Source: Gyrodactylus bullatarudis (Eukaryota > Platyhelminthes > Monogenea > Gyrodactylidea > Gyrodactylidae). Taken from it: a stretch of 64,000 nt of DNA. Positions 11,889 to 25,851 of this stretch are shown here, piece after piece (the first letter of the stretch is position 1; each line of letters opens with the position of its first letter). The stretch is taken from contig SSNU01000207.1 of NCBI GenBank assembly GCA_012064415.1, positions 1-64,000 of the forward strand, read 5' to 3'. The notes under the pieces were generated by a model. The model did no database searches and was not told the origin of the DNA. It saw nothing but the letters and a program-made list of their open reading frames with translations. The position numbers and the translations under genes are program-made.

Positions 11889-13769
11889 GCAATGCACGAC
11901 TATACATGGGATTGGAAACAAATTTCACGGAAATTTCAACAAAAATGTTCAAAAATTGGATGCTTGGTGCATTTTCTAAATTCAAAAATCGGCCTAATTT
12001 TGGCCAAATTGAATGTCATTACTTATTATTTGCCCTCATGAAATAGTCCAGCATATCATACAATCAAGCAATATGTTGAAAAAATTATCTGGCTCATTAA
12101 CAAAATTCGCCTTACTAAATAAAAACACATTGCAGTTTTTAATGTGTAAGTCTACTTTGTTAAGTAATATCCAGATTGTCAAATGTTGAAAAATTAACAT
12201 TGTACACGATAATAGACTCTAATAGACATTTGTCAATTATCCTTGAATGCATTATCTCATTCGAATGAGAGCTACGAAATTGTTTACAAATGAGTCTTTG
12301 ACATTTTACTCTTTTCACGTCAACTAATTTACTAGTTTACTTTTTTAAAGAGAACGAGAATAAATGTTTTACACCAACTTGCTTAGACGATTATGTAATC
12401 CACATGTTCAAAATATCAGAGATGGGTACAGTATCATCACGAAGAACATTTTGTAAAAATCATGGGAAACCTTTTTTATGCGGATTCGGGACAGGTTGTA
12501 AAGTTGTCAATTAATCTGTATAAAAGGGATTTAATACATTACTTACTCCTTATTTTTTAGAAAGAAATAGCTTATTGTATTTGGTTGGTTTGTCGCAATA
12601 AAAATGTTTACTTAAAAATTAAATGCAATTTATTACCCCATATATGCGTCAGTGTAAATGATGCAATGCATCCAAATCATGTTCACGAAATCTATAAACA
12701 CTGTTTATTAAACAAGTTCAATAAAAAATATCTAGTTTTTTATGATGCCACAAAGGAAAAGTTATCACTCATGGGAAGTATGAAAACATGTTCAGCATGT
12801 TTGAAGTTAACATTATAACCCGTTTTATTATCCCAGATGATGTAGGATCTTCTGTGGAATTCTCACCACTCTAAATAATTCAAAATCAATCAGACTTCAA
12901 TAAAAACAAAGCCCTTATCATGTAAAATCTTAATTTCTTCCCATGAACCTATTTGAGGTTTCACATGGAAAAAGATCAAATCTTTTATTTTTTACATACT
13001 AAATTACCTCTGACAATCTCTTTTTTTATTGACAACTTTAACATTAACTTAATTGACTATGACAGTAAATAAAATTCAAACAGAAAAAATCAAATATCGT
13101 TATTGCTCTGATCTGAGTTTGAAAGCTTCGTTGAGTAGAATTATCAGAGAAAATCTCACCTTTTTCTCGAAATACTTTTACTACTGACAAGAGAGAAATC
13201 CCCTGAGGAAAACTTTAGGGAATGAATTCAGCTACATTTAGAAAATATTTAAAACAAGCAAAGAAGAGCTTCAACAATCTATGCTCACACTCGCCCACTT
13301 ATTTAATCTTGCACATCAAACAATTTTTTTCTTAGAATGAAATTAGAATCTCATCAGTGAATAAGAGTGTGAGTGATCATCAATGATTGGGTCTCATCCT
13401 CGTATAAATCTTTTCTTCTCAAATGAATCGATAATTATCATGATGATTTGGACAAATTAAAATTTTTTGACACAATCAGATGCATACTTAGTTTACATTT
13501 GCCAATGAGCGTCATTGAAGCTGCACCTTTTATGCCTGAATAAAAATGAACCAAATATCGCCTTAAACAGTAACTTTGTATATCTTTGGCGACGTTATGC
13601 ATTTTAAGAAAATTTGTTCTAAATTATAGAACAACAGGTTTTGGCGACATCAATTATTTTACTCCATATCTAATATAAGAAGAAAATATAAACAGTGTGT
13701 AGTACACACTATGTAGACACTGATCTTCCAGTTTATAATTTCTTCAAACGATCAAAGTATACACTTGTA
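11889..13769. other. Intergenic, no supported gene
   Basis: A short block at 11965-12012 (ending GGCCTAATTTTGGCCAAATT) is a remnant of the 3747-4482 foldback family. A 77-codon frame at 12585-12818 has no recognisable domain and no splice context. Nothing else supported. Confidence 0.4.
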
Positions 13770-14080
13770 TGAACTCTTAAAGTCCCACTGAGTTATCTCT
13801 ATTAAATATTATTTTTATTCATTTAAGCTTCAGAAAATATTATTCGATAGGAAATCAATTAATATCCGAAAATCTCAACTCTGTCATTCGTCAAAGAAGT
13901 GCTATCCTTATTCAAAGAAAGTTGTTTAAGACGTTTTTTACCTATTTCTCAGTGACTTTTATCGAGTAATTAAAAAATGATCGATAATCTCTTAACTGAA
14001 AATAATTGTGGATAGACAAAAGATCAAAGACAAGTCATGAAAAAAAATTCTCCAAGACTTGGAGGGTTAAAAGGAGTCTT
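13770..14080 (+). repeat. Dispersed repeat, copy A
   Basis: Blocks such as TTATTCATTTAAGCTTCAGA, ATTCGATAGGAAAT, TGTCATTCGTCAAA and GAAAAAAAATTCTC recur in the same order at about 30800-31270. The two copies are diverged, with an insertion in the second. No coding potential. Boundaries are approximate. Confidence 0.5.
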
Positions 14081-16153
14081 TATGGAATGTTTGCTTAAGG
14101 TTTGCCTGAATCAAGTAAATTGTTTATTTAATGAATAAATCTATAGAGTTAATATATTATACTCAATTTAATAATAGTGTAATAAAAAATAATAACAACA
14201 GGAATAGCAGATCATCAGTCCTAGTAACTGGTAAGACAATCCCACTTGGTTGATGAGGCAATATTAATAACAATACATTAGCATCACTCTGCTAATACAG
14301 TTCTCCCCAGCTCTTACTTTCTTCAATGATCATCAATCACATAAAAAAGCCAACTCTAAAATTGACTAGAGAGAAGTGAGGTAAAGGGGTAAGTCAGATG
14401 CTCGATTTTTTATTGTTTCACTCTCTCACTCTCTGTTCTGTATTTATTTTAGTAGTCAGCAGAGTATCTACTCAACAGTCATATGTTCCTCATATGCGTA
14501 TATTGTTTTATGGAGAAAAATGTAATCATTTTGCGTAATGATCCATGAATAGATGCCTGATATATTATTCAATCATTCGGGATAATTCTCCTCCATTCGT
14601 TGGTATGTATGTTTAGCCAAGAGATAGCTAAATTCACTCCAGTCTCCATACATGTTTTGTCAGTAATTGAAAAAAATAATTTTTCACCCTCAAGGTGATA
14701 TGACATGTGACTATCACCTTCTACGTTTATTTGATGCAAACTTGAACGATTCAGTTTATATTTTGAAATCATGATTAATTTAGTTTTTCAGTGAAGTGAG
14801 AGTCATGTTAAATTGGGGCCTAGTTGAAATTTACGAAATTGATGCTCGTAACTACTTTCGAGTATTCCACCCATTAAATTACAAAGGTACGCTAAAGAAC
14901 GTAAAAATTAAAATTTTAGGGCTCTCAACTAAGAGAAAATCTACTATAACCCACTTAGGGCCTAGCCACTTTAAGCTTCATTCTATAGATTTCGAGATAT
15001 ATTACATAGTTAGACATGATGGCGTTAAAGTAGATTTCAACCTCAAATCAATAAATCCCAAATGTATAGAATGAAAAATTTTAAATTTATTTAAATCTTA
15101 AATTTCTTCAGGTAGTCGGAAGCAAGTGTCAAATCGAATAAACTCTACAAAGACAAGTCAATTTTTTGCTATTGCATAAACAATGCATTTCTATACATGG
15201 TAAAGATGTCCAATGAATGAAATTTATCTTGTTGCAAAATGAAAACACATTTCTCTCCTGTGTTTTTCTGATGAAGCCAAGATGACCTGTGTTATTATAT
15301 TCCTCTGTGACATTTAAAATGTATTAACAATTTAATCGATCTATATATATATACTATGAATATACGAAAACGATCAACTTGCGAGTAAATTTATGTCATA
15401 AATGGAACCAAGATCACACACAGTAGGAATATTATGTGTAAACATGGAAAATGATGAAAATTAAACTTTCATGATCAATGATCATGATAAGAAAGAGGGG
15501 TTCGATTTTGATCTCTACAGTTGCTGATGATTCCATTTAGCATACATTTTTCTATTCGCATATATACGATTAATGATACATTTATGAGTATATATCCATA
15601 GAATATATATCTTTTGACTATTGTAGATCAAAAATGCATAAACAATTCAAGTCTTCTACGGAAGAGGGGGTAGAAATGGGAATATTCAAATAGTAAAAAT
15701 TTGAATAGATTTCAATGTATATGATGCATAGATGTGTAGTGTATGGATAATAGGGAATTATTCCTTAGTGTTGACTGGATTTGGTGTACACTTGAACATA
15801 TAGATAGACTAGTAATAGAAGTTCTCTATCTCTCTGCGCTTTCCCAACATTCTTCATCCTCTATCACACATTTTCTTCCTAATAATATAATGTGGCCAGA
15901 TATACACAAATCATAAAGGGTTTCACTACTTCAAGTGCGCGCCTCCTTATTATATACACCAGCAAAGTGAATACACACCCTTTTGGTTTTGGAGAGTGAA
16001 ACAAAATCTCATTCCTATTTATATTCTGATTTGAAATATCACCATCAGTCACCGATATAACGGTATAAACAGATACCAACCAACAACTTTATCGAAAAGT
16101 TTACATTACGAGAAAAGAAAACTCAATTTATAAAGTGGAAGTAAAATAAGAGA
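14081..16153. other. Region upstream of the T-box gene, no supported gene
   Basis: Contains a 92-codon frame at 14796-15074 (+) that I could not match to any family. It is opposite and next to a 67-codon frame and lacks splice context. The last kilobase presumably holds promoter and 5' UTR of the T-box gene; I could not single out a TATA box or initiator. Confidence 0.4.
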
Positions 16154-19100
16154 ATGACATTGAAACGTGATCACCATCATATGTCCAATACAGGATCTTC
16201 CTGTCATGAGGATGAAGGTCAAATTCATAGTCCCCATTCCATGTTCAGTTCTAGTTCTCCATCTCCACCTCTTCTTATGACATCAACAATGAAAGATGAT
16301 GAGGATTCCGATAGAAATCATAGCAACCCTTCAGGTCTGGATGAATCTGAATTGTCTATTATGGACCAGAATGAAAAAAACACTGTAAATAACTTTGATG
16401 AAGACGAATCGGAAAATCACCAGCAAAGTCTTCAGGAGGAGCAAACTGATGATAATGGAGATGATGAGATCTCTTCAAGCTACGCTAAAATGGCCAAAAG
16501 AGTCGACCGTAGAAAATCAGTGAGACCGTGTTATTTCAACATTGACGAGGATAAGAAAAAGTTGATTTCAACCTTTTCAATTGATTCAATCATAACATCC
16601 AAGGGTGAGGAGAAAAATGAAAAGTCTTCAAACATGGGTGAGTTTTTAGGTTGTTTTCAAATTCATGTTCAATTTGAAGTATATTAGGGTCATGTGAAAA
16701 CTATTGAGTTTCTCAGAAAATAAAACAATACAGATGTTATTCAAAGAATAACATGCGTGAACAATGCTTATGGGCACTTAATTCAACATTTTTTTATGAT
16801 TTGGGTCACTTTTGTGAATACCCTTGATATGTACAAAAGTCTGGTATGGTTTATTGAAATTTATTTTTTATTCCTCAATTTTATGAAAAGTCATATTATT
16901 AATATTCTCCTTTCTTATCACTGAAATATTTTTACAATCCATCCAGAAAATAGATATACTCTTATCGTTCAGGTGCCTTTTTACCAAAAATAAAGATCCA
17001 TTAAACTGTACATGAAAAGAAGCTGAAAAATTATTACCCTGTTAATGGATTTACCAAGTTGTGTAACAGATAATTGAATGATATCCTTGTTCTAGATGAC
17101 GAAAACAATCTATCAGATGGCATATTAAAGGATTTGTCTCAGTCAAAAGATTCCCTAATGAGATTAATCAATTTCAATTTGGCCAACTCAGAACAAGTCC
17201 CAAAGTTTGATCAAATCCTTCAAGTTCTCGCTTCAGTAAACAACAACAATAACTTTAATTCATCGTCACAAGGTTTATCCCAAAACAATTTCATGAACCC
17301 ATTTCTAAGTAATGCCTTGATGATGCCAAAAGAACTACTGAGGAATATTTTCCCTAACGGCGGACAGAAAACGCCTAGCTTTGAGGAGAAACCCCAAAAG
17401 ATGGAGATGAGGAAAAAGAGTCAATTAAACCTAAATAAAAAGTTTGTTTGCACAGTCATCTTATGCTGAAGGTTGACTAATTAATTTAATTTCCAAATAG
17501 AATACCAGAAATACCAAAACCAGAGCCTAGAGTTGAAAATCGCGGTCCATCCACCTGCCGTTCATTCAATGGTTTCGGTGACATGTCTTCCATACAGTGT
17601 CATTTAGATACGCGTGATTTATGGGAAAAGTTTAATGAGCTGGGCACTGAGATGATTATAACAAAATCTGGAAGGTAAATTTAATTGTACTCATGCCATA
17701 TTGAAAATATTTCAGTCTTGATATTTATTTTTCTTCATCCTTTTTGAGCATATAAATAAAGAGACTCAGTCAAGTACTTGTGTATATCATATATGGATGA
17801 TTTGAAATGATGCAGCGAAAACATACAAGTGTGTATGCTAAGATAAAAAAAAGTTATGAGGAAACATTGTAACATTTCCCCTCGTCAGGATAGAGAAAAA
17901 CTGTCTATGTATTTGGTTTGTTAAAATGTTTTTTTTTTGATAGACTCCGAGTAATATCAACTCATCCTCGACCATATTGTGGAGAGATATTTTTCTCTTC
18001 CCCTCTTTTGACACCTTGGGGAGTATATTTTTCCTCTCTTTTATTTTGAGAAGCAATATTTTTTATCTGCTCAAATGAATTGTAAAAATCCTATTATAAT
18101 TCGATTAGAGCTATATTATATTTTATTTTTTTCATTCTGTCATTAATTCTTCATTTTTTCTCTTTCAGACGCATGTTTCCTGTCATAAGGGTCTCGTTGA
18201 GTAATCTAAAGTCAGACACAAAATATCTTGTCCTTATGGATATTGTACCAGTTGATAATAAGCGTTATAGATATGCTTATCACAAGTCGAGTTGGCTAAC
18301 CGCTGGAAAAGCTGATCCTGAAATGCACCAGCGGTGTTACGTTCATCCAGATAGTCCCTTTACAGGGGATCAATTGGCAAAGCAGACAGTGTCTTTTGAA
18401 AAGCTTAAACTTACCAACAATGTTCTCGACAAACATGGCTATGTGAGTATTATTTTATCGCAAAAAGAAATCTCTCATTTTTTCTTCGGAATAAAGTAAA
18501 AATCAACGCATTCTCTAATGAATTTTACGTGCATTGAGGTATCCTATGTGTAGGTAGAAAAGAACATGATTTCTGTGTACATATATATTTTTCCTTCTGT
18601 TCCCACATTAACGCCTCGTCACATTATTTTATTTCTTACTTTCAAGTATACACACACTAAATATATATTATTCATATTATCCTATGCTGAAGGAATATAT
18701 CAAAATATATGTATAATAAAATTAAATATTTGAATAATTTATTTGATCTTTAATAAAAATATAGATAATACTCAACTCGATGCACAAGTATCAGCCTAGA
18801 ATTCATGTTATCAAAAGTAGCTCGACGGAACCTTTTACATCATTGCCGATGAAGCCGCTCGATACAATTCCCTCAGATGAAATAAAAACATTTGAATTTC
18901 CTGAAACAATTTTCATAGCTGTCACTGCCTATCAGAATCAGTTGATTACAAAATTGAAGATAGACTGCAACCCATTTGCTAAAGGTTTTCGTGACTCGTC
19001 CAGATTATCAGACTTTGAAAGGTTAGTTATTTTTTACATTAGTTTTCTCCATTCAGGAGATGTATGTTTTCTTGACAGTCCAAGGAAAAATCAATATAAA

Positions 19101-22100
19101 TAAGGAAATCTACATTTTCTTGAAATATATAAATTCGATGCATTGCACTAGATAGTTGATATGAAAGGATTTTGACAAGTTTATCAACATTATTTCTTTT
19201 GCACTTGTACAATAGGAAAGAAAAAAACATTGCGGATAATTTTTATCACATTCTGTTTTTTCCTATGGCGTTTGTGGAAATTATGTAATAATTATAGAGG
19301 CAAATTATCCCTTTTGTTACAAATCCCGATGAGAATTGGTTGACAGAATTTCCTCTCGTTCCCGTTTTCTCCTAAATCTTGAGTGAAGAAAAAAAACCAG
19401 CAATGCATAAGCAATGCTCCGAGAAAGAAAGCATTCTATCAGAGCAAAGAGGGGGGATAGAGGAAATATCGGCGACGTTTTTCGTCGAAAAGTGTGTGAA
19501 TCTGTTGAGAATAGCATTTTCCTCTTGAGATAATCATTTCTTCCTTTACCATAGACTCAATTCAATTTTTTCTCAGGGAAACTGTCAAATACCCAATGTA
19601 AAATTTATTCAGCTGCTTCTTTGAATAATCTACGAAACATTGAACAAGACTATCGTTTTAGAACCAGATTCTGATTTAAAAAACCAGAAGGGCTTATGTA
19701 ACAAATTGTAAATGTTCCATTTACTCTATTTGAATGAAGATGAATTCCTATTTTATTTTGTAAAAAAACAAAATATTTTCAATTAGAATTTTTCAGTTTA
19801 GCTTAATTTGTTCGATACATTTTCATATGTCGGAAAGAAAATAATAAGAGACACTTTGAAACAGTCATAGGAATAGGGAATTTTCACTATAGAAAACATT
19901 GCAGGAAAATCTCAAAAGCGTGTTCATCTTTTAGGCATTGGGCTACTTTTTGATTTTATTTTGTATTGTTATTAGTACTTAGCTTGTACTTTGAGATTTT
20001 CCTTGTCATAAAAGCGAAAAAAGGAAAGAAACACGTGTTTCTAATTTTTGTGTTTGAGATTATAATAAACTGTCATGTAGTAGCTGTATTTCGACAGTTC
20101 AGCCTTTCGACCAATCCCCCCCCGGACAAAGTGAGAGAAAGCCTTAATTTATCTTTATTCAAATATGATTAATAAAATATATTGATTGAAATTTTGTTGT
20201 CACTAGGCATGTATGGGACATTCGCTATCGAACATTTGATCATTTAAAAAAGAGAAGTTACAATGAATTAACATTTATACAAACTCCAGATTAAATAAAC
20301 CCTGTACTAAGGGTACACAGGGCAATAAAATTTTTGAAAATCTTTTGAAATTACGCATATCAAATTGTAGGAAACGATTTCGTATGTGATATAAGAAATT
20401 ATCATATTATTTTTCTATAATTGCGTGCCGTTACCGTTTTATCAAGTGCATTTTCAACTATAAGAAACAGAAGATACATGAAGAAGAATAGAGAAGGATA
20501 AAGTAACATTAAACATCTCCTACCTATACTGTCTTCTTTCCTCACTCTTTTTCAAGAGATAGATAGTTAGATGCGCTACAAGATTATGAATATGAAAAAT
20601 CTTCACATGATCCCTTTCTAATAATAATTTATTGCATAAACTTATTATTATTCTGTATTGCAAAAGTAATTAAAAGGAGGAACCCTTATTTCATAATGTA
20701 GATTAATTTATAATGAAGTTTATATTATTATGAGAAAGGCAAAAAAATCTTTTGGCTAATCTAAACAGTCTTTGTACCCAAAAGAGATAAGAAATGTTTA
20801 ATTAATGGATCCTTATCCCTGAAAAAGCAATACGCACATAGATTAAAAGAAACTTTGCGATAGAGATGAAGGAGAAATTTTCTTAATCTTAATTTGTATG
20901 TTTTTTTTCTTCTTTAAAAAGGTAAAATAAATAACAGCAATTTAATGTACTTGAATTCGATTCTGGAAATTCGATTTTACATGATTCCATTTGTTTCATT
21001 AATTAGCCGACTTGGAATTAGTTCAAGTCCAGTTCATGGGTAAACTATAGTTTCTTTATCTGAATTCCACTCAAAGAACTTGTCAAGCTATTTCCCACAA
21101 GACCAGCTCTCTTTTTTTACACTATGCAGATCAACTTGTATTGATTTAAAAACAACAACACAAACCATTTTTCCTTATCATCATCTCTCTTCTTCTACAT
21201 GAAATTTTTCTTTTTTTATTATATTACACTTGAAAGGTGGGCTGTCCAGTATTTTTTCTCTTTGAAATGGCGGAAAAGTTAACGACACCTTTTTCATCTT
21301 ACCTATCTCTTTTTCACTTTGGCACTGCTTCCACCTTTTTCCTTGGTGGTACTGCTAAAACGAGATAGCACACTGATAAGATAAGACTTTATTTATAAAT
21401 AATTACCTCAGAAAATGTTTAGAGGGAGGAGAACACATCAAAATGTAGTTTTATTATCAAAATAATACAGGGTTTAAATAGTGTTTTTGTTGTTATAAAT
21501 TATGCTTTTTTGATGAAATTCGATATGAAAAAATCCATGTAAAAATAAGAAGAGAAATTTATGACCTTCTTTGGTCACTTTGATATCGTTTTCATTTCAA
21601 AAAGTTTTGGTGGTGTTCTATTTCAAAACGGTAAAGCGGGAGAGCTTTTTAGTTGGGAGAATTTATAGAATACAGTTCCTTTAATGTTGACACAGATTTA
21701 CCTGTCAACTGAATTCTTGATTGTCCGTGCATTTCCTTTTCAATGGAAAATTTATCAAATCATCATTAATGATTTCCTTGTTGCCAGGACTTAAGTAGAT
21801 GAAAAAAGATAAAAAAATAGGTTTTTCCCAAAAAGAAGTGAATAAATATAAATCCACTGTGAAGGGAGAAAAATCAAAGAGGGAAACTTTCGCTTATTCC
21901 CTCTCTCTCTGGAAAAAAATAATGCTTCATCGAAAAAACCCATTAGTTATAACACTAATGATATTGGGTGAGAGAATAAAATAGAATTGGACGACGTCCT
22001 CCAACCTCTGCTACTTTATCTTTCACTCTTAATAAACAGGTCCTGATAGGATTTCTGTATTTAGCATTCTCTTTTATTCTTCTTCCTATTTCTGATGGGT

Positions 22101-22882
22101 GATGGGTTGTTGATTCAAGTAACCTCATCGCAACACCACCAACACTTTGACAAACAAAACACTTTGCATTATTCTTTAAGGGAAAGTGAGAAAAAGGGGT
22201 TTTTATGTCTCAGATAATACCAATAATATGCATATTTGAAATGACCATTTTAATGCTTTTTGTAATAAAATAATTCTTATCTATTCCTATGTTTAGAGAA
22301 TCAATGGAAAGCTTATTAGCTCAGCAAACAGCAGCCGCTTCAGCTGCCACAGGATTACCGAATCCATTCCGATTTCCCAATTCCTCTTGTCAGAGTACTT
22401 CAACGAAATCTAACTCAAATAATGGAGTCATGACTTCACCATCGGGATCTTCATCGACTACGTCAACAACTCTGACCAATTCTAGTATAAGTCCATCTTC
22501 TTTGGTTAGTAATTCATCAAATAGAGGTCTTTCTGATTCATCATCAACTGAAATTAACAATTCAAACCATCAAATGGACTCCTCTACTCTCAGTTCGAAT
22601 GGGTCGTCTTCTCAGAGTCTTATTAATGCTCTAACAAGAAATATAATGGCTTCATCAGGAGGCCAACCTGAAAATAACCTGTTCATGAAATTGGCTCAAG
22701 CCCTAACATCAATCAATGAGAATAACAAGCTAATTTCAAGCTTACCAATTCAGACTAATCTGAATCCCCTTCAACAGTATATGGAAAATATTTTGAGTAA
22801 GCAAAAAAACGAAACCAGCATTTTATCGAATAACCTGTTGAAAAATTTTAAATTACCCCAATTTACAGAGAATACAAATTAA
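16154..22882 (+). CDS. Tbx20: T-box transcription factor, Tbx20/H15/midline type
   Basis: Six exons: 16154-16637, 17096-17441, 17501-17674, 18169-18442, 18765-19021 and 22297-22882. All are joined by GT-AG introns with matching phase, giving 706 aa. The T-box spans about residues 308-512. The blocks [80 protein letters not shown] and [13 protein letters not shown] are present. The stretch [18 protein letters not shown] is diagnostic of the Tbx20/H15/midline subfamily rather than Tbx2/3 or Brachyury. The N-terminal FSIDSII (residue 141 on) fits an eh1 Groucho-binding motif, also known in Tbx20. The tails are long, acidic/Ser-rich at the N-terminus and Ser/Asn/Gln-rich at the C-terminus. In other animals this nuclear factor acts in heart, epidermal and neural development. 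The large fifth intron (3.3 kb) could hold enhancers. The start is the first ATG of the open exon; an upstream coding exon cannot be excluded. Confidence 0.93.
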
Positions 22883-25851
22883 AGAGATCAAATTTCATGA
22901 CCTCTCCCTTTACATTTGCCATAAAATGATCCCTAACCCCACAAATTTTGTACAGATTTTTAACGTCCCTTAAATTCGTCTTGTTATATCAACAAGAACC
23001 CTGAAAATGAGGTTAAAGACTGCAGATATATTGTTTTTCTTTCTTCAAATACTTCTCCATCATATATGATATATATCGAACTCGTTTTGTTATCAAACAT
23101 TTATACTGCTCATAATATAAAATATATGCATTTTTCAAAAGATAACTTATCTAACCATAAAGATTTTCAAGTATTACTTACTGCATATTGTAATAATAAT
23201 AACAAGTGTAATAATATGAAAAGATACAGTACCCAAATGGAAAAAATTCAATTAAAAAATGAACTTATATATTGTTTAAAAATATATAATATATATGATT
23301 ATAAAATAAAATTATCGAATTTTCTCTAAAAACAGTTCAAGGGTCAAGGGTAACTCGTCTCATCTGCAAGTTTAGAGGCCATGGGAATAGGATGCCTAAT
23401 TCACGAATAAACTATTGATTTCAATAGAGAACGAAATACTAAATGATAACATTTAAAACATTCCTTAAAGTTGACGACCTAGTAACAACATTTAGTGAAG
23501 CAATGGTTTCTCATTTGTTTATAAACAATCCCAAAAAAGTTTTTTCCTCCATCATCATATTCTTCAGCACCGTTTGATACACTTCACCTAGCAGACATTG
23601 GGTTGTTTAGGAAAAAGAGTCTTCATGGTGATAAGGGAAAGAGAGAAAAAGTGAAAGAAAAAGCAGGAGAATAATGTATTTTTATTTGCGTCAAGTAGAT
23701 GAAGCCTTTACTTAAACCTCATTTGTACATTCATAAAGATTTCCATTCAGAGGGAATGCATATTGTGTAATATACACTCTCTTGGTCTGTCAATAAAATT
23801 GGGACAATGTATGCATTTATTATGCTATATTATTTATTCATTCAGAAGTAAGAAAATAATTTATAAAAAAAACAAATGCAATAAAAGCAAAGTGTATTTG
23901 CCACTGAATGATTCTTGCACTCAGTCATAAACTTCAAACTTGGAGGGAATTGTTTACATTTGAATTTCATCCAAAGAGGAATAACAAGCGGGTTACTGAT
24001 AGATGATGAGATTAGCTGTATCTCACATTTGGGGTTTTTCCGCATTCAATCAAATTAAAAAACTTTTTACTTTGAAATTGATAAGAAAATATTAATATAT
24101 AATAGCGAATCTACTTTAAAGTAGTTTTCGAATAAAATCATCAGATAATAAATCTTTCACAAAGATTTCCCTTAGGAAATTCATCTAGTTTATTAGTCTT
24201 ACAGTCGGTTCCAAGACTGAATAAAAAAGTTTTAATTTCGAACTAGATTTTAAATGTATTTAAACCCTGGAAAATTATTGAGCCTAGTCTTAGGGATTAT
24301 CTCCTTTGCAATCCATTAAAATAGAACATCCAAAATCATCAACTTATTAATGGTTAAAATTAAGAGAAAACAGTTGAATTTTTTTAAAATCAATAACACT
24401 TTTTAAGATTGACCAAACTCAGCTGAGAATAGAAAAATTGAGCATCAAGTGTTTCCTTCCGTATGTAACTCTAATAAAAACACCCTCCCCTCTTACATGA
24501 ACTTATTATGTGCTACTTTTTTCATTATTGCAACATCTCTACGATTACGATTAAAAATCTTGATGAAAAAGTTATTGTTGTAACGAAAGAGCATGTGCTA
24601 AAAGATGGCGAAGAGGATATAGAGTGAGAAATGAAATAACAAAAGCTACCAAGGTGTGTTGTGATCTCTCTTGCTCATAATTTACAATTTCATTGGATCC
24701 AATTTGAGTAGTGTCATGGAAACAAGACAAACATTTTCACTTGAACAAGTATTTATACATGAAACATTATGAAACAAGTCTGAAGATTATTATTAATTCG
24801 ACTGAAAATTGAACTGAATCCAGAAGAAGGAGAATAAACAAGCCAGAGTGATGAATCAAATGATAAATGTCGTCTTTTTAGCCACAGTAGCAATGGTATT
24901 CCTAACAAATATTGAGGAATATCAAGCCTGCCAAAAGGTCCTCGATTACATTGGCAATTTGACCAAGAATTCAACAGTTTGAACCTTGAATCATGAAAAA
25001 ATATCGAATTTGTCATTCATTTCGCTAAAAAATTTATATTTTTCCATTAAAATGTTCTTGTTGCTGAGAAAATATACATGTATTATCTTTTAATTTCCCA
25101 TTAAAATACAGTTAGACGGTAATAATTTTGCTTTACTCAGATTTTTTATTTTAAAATTAATCTATTTCTTTTGATGCGTTAAAAATAGCAGTCTATATTT
25201 CAAGATTCCGTGTAAAGGTTTCGCCCTGTGAAATTCTTCTTAATAAATAGATTGCTGATAATTGAGTTTTCAAACACTACCTGAAATACATTTTGAATTA
25301 AGCGACGGCAATAAAAAGTTGAATAGGAAACGGTAGGTCTCAATATTAATAAAAAAACAGGTCTTTTATGAGTCTAAAGTTTGAATTCCAGTATCCCAAA
25401 TGCAGGTAGGAATAATGATCTCCTCATCAGTCTGATAGAATCGTATCAACTTGGAAAATGATATATAGAAACTTTTAGAAGAAGGTTTAAGCCATCTTCT
25501 TACTTGGTAAACAAATTATCACAAACTGTTTATTGAATTAAAAGCAGTCATATTGACTAATAAATGTCATTCAATCGGTTTTTGCTCTTTTTGATGGAAT
25601 AGTACTTTAGAAAAGATAGGAAAATTTTAAATTTAAAAAATAAGTTAATAAGAACCAATCTACTTGAAAGTAGCTGTGCAAAACATTTAAAATAATCTGA
25701 ACTTGTATCATTGTCGTACAATTTAATTCTACTTTTACTAACAGGCATTTAGATGCAGCTACTGTATTTCTTCTGAGCTTTGGAATAAAACGAGTAGAGA
25801 TAAAAATGCATAAATAATACAATTTTATTGGTTTGTTATTAGAAAATAAAA
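22883..25851. other. Intergenic between Tbx20 and innexin 3' ends
   Basis: Convergent 3' ends of the T-box and innexin genes. Short frames at 23066-23329, 23842-24045, 24753-25016 and 25557-25855 are AT-driven and unsupported. No RNA gene or bounded repeat seen. Confidence 0.45.

Noticed and set aside
12585..12818. 77-codon frame
   Set aside because: No recognisable motif, no splice context, isolated among repeats.
14569..15074. Two adjacent frames of 67 and 92 codons on opposite strands
   Set aside because: Neither matches a family I know. The 92-codon frame is the better candidate but has no supporting signals.
20117..20126. Poly-C run (also near 41500)
   Set aside because: Isolated homopolymers of under 12 bases with no associated structure.
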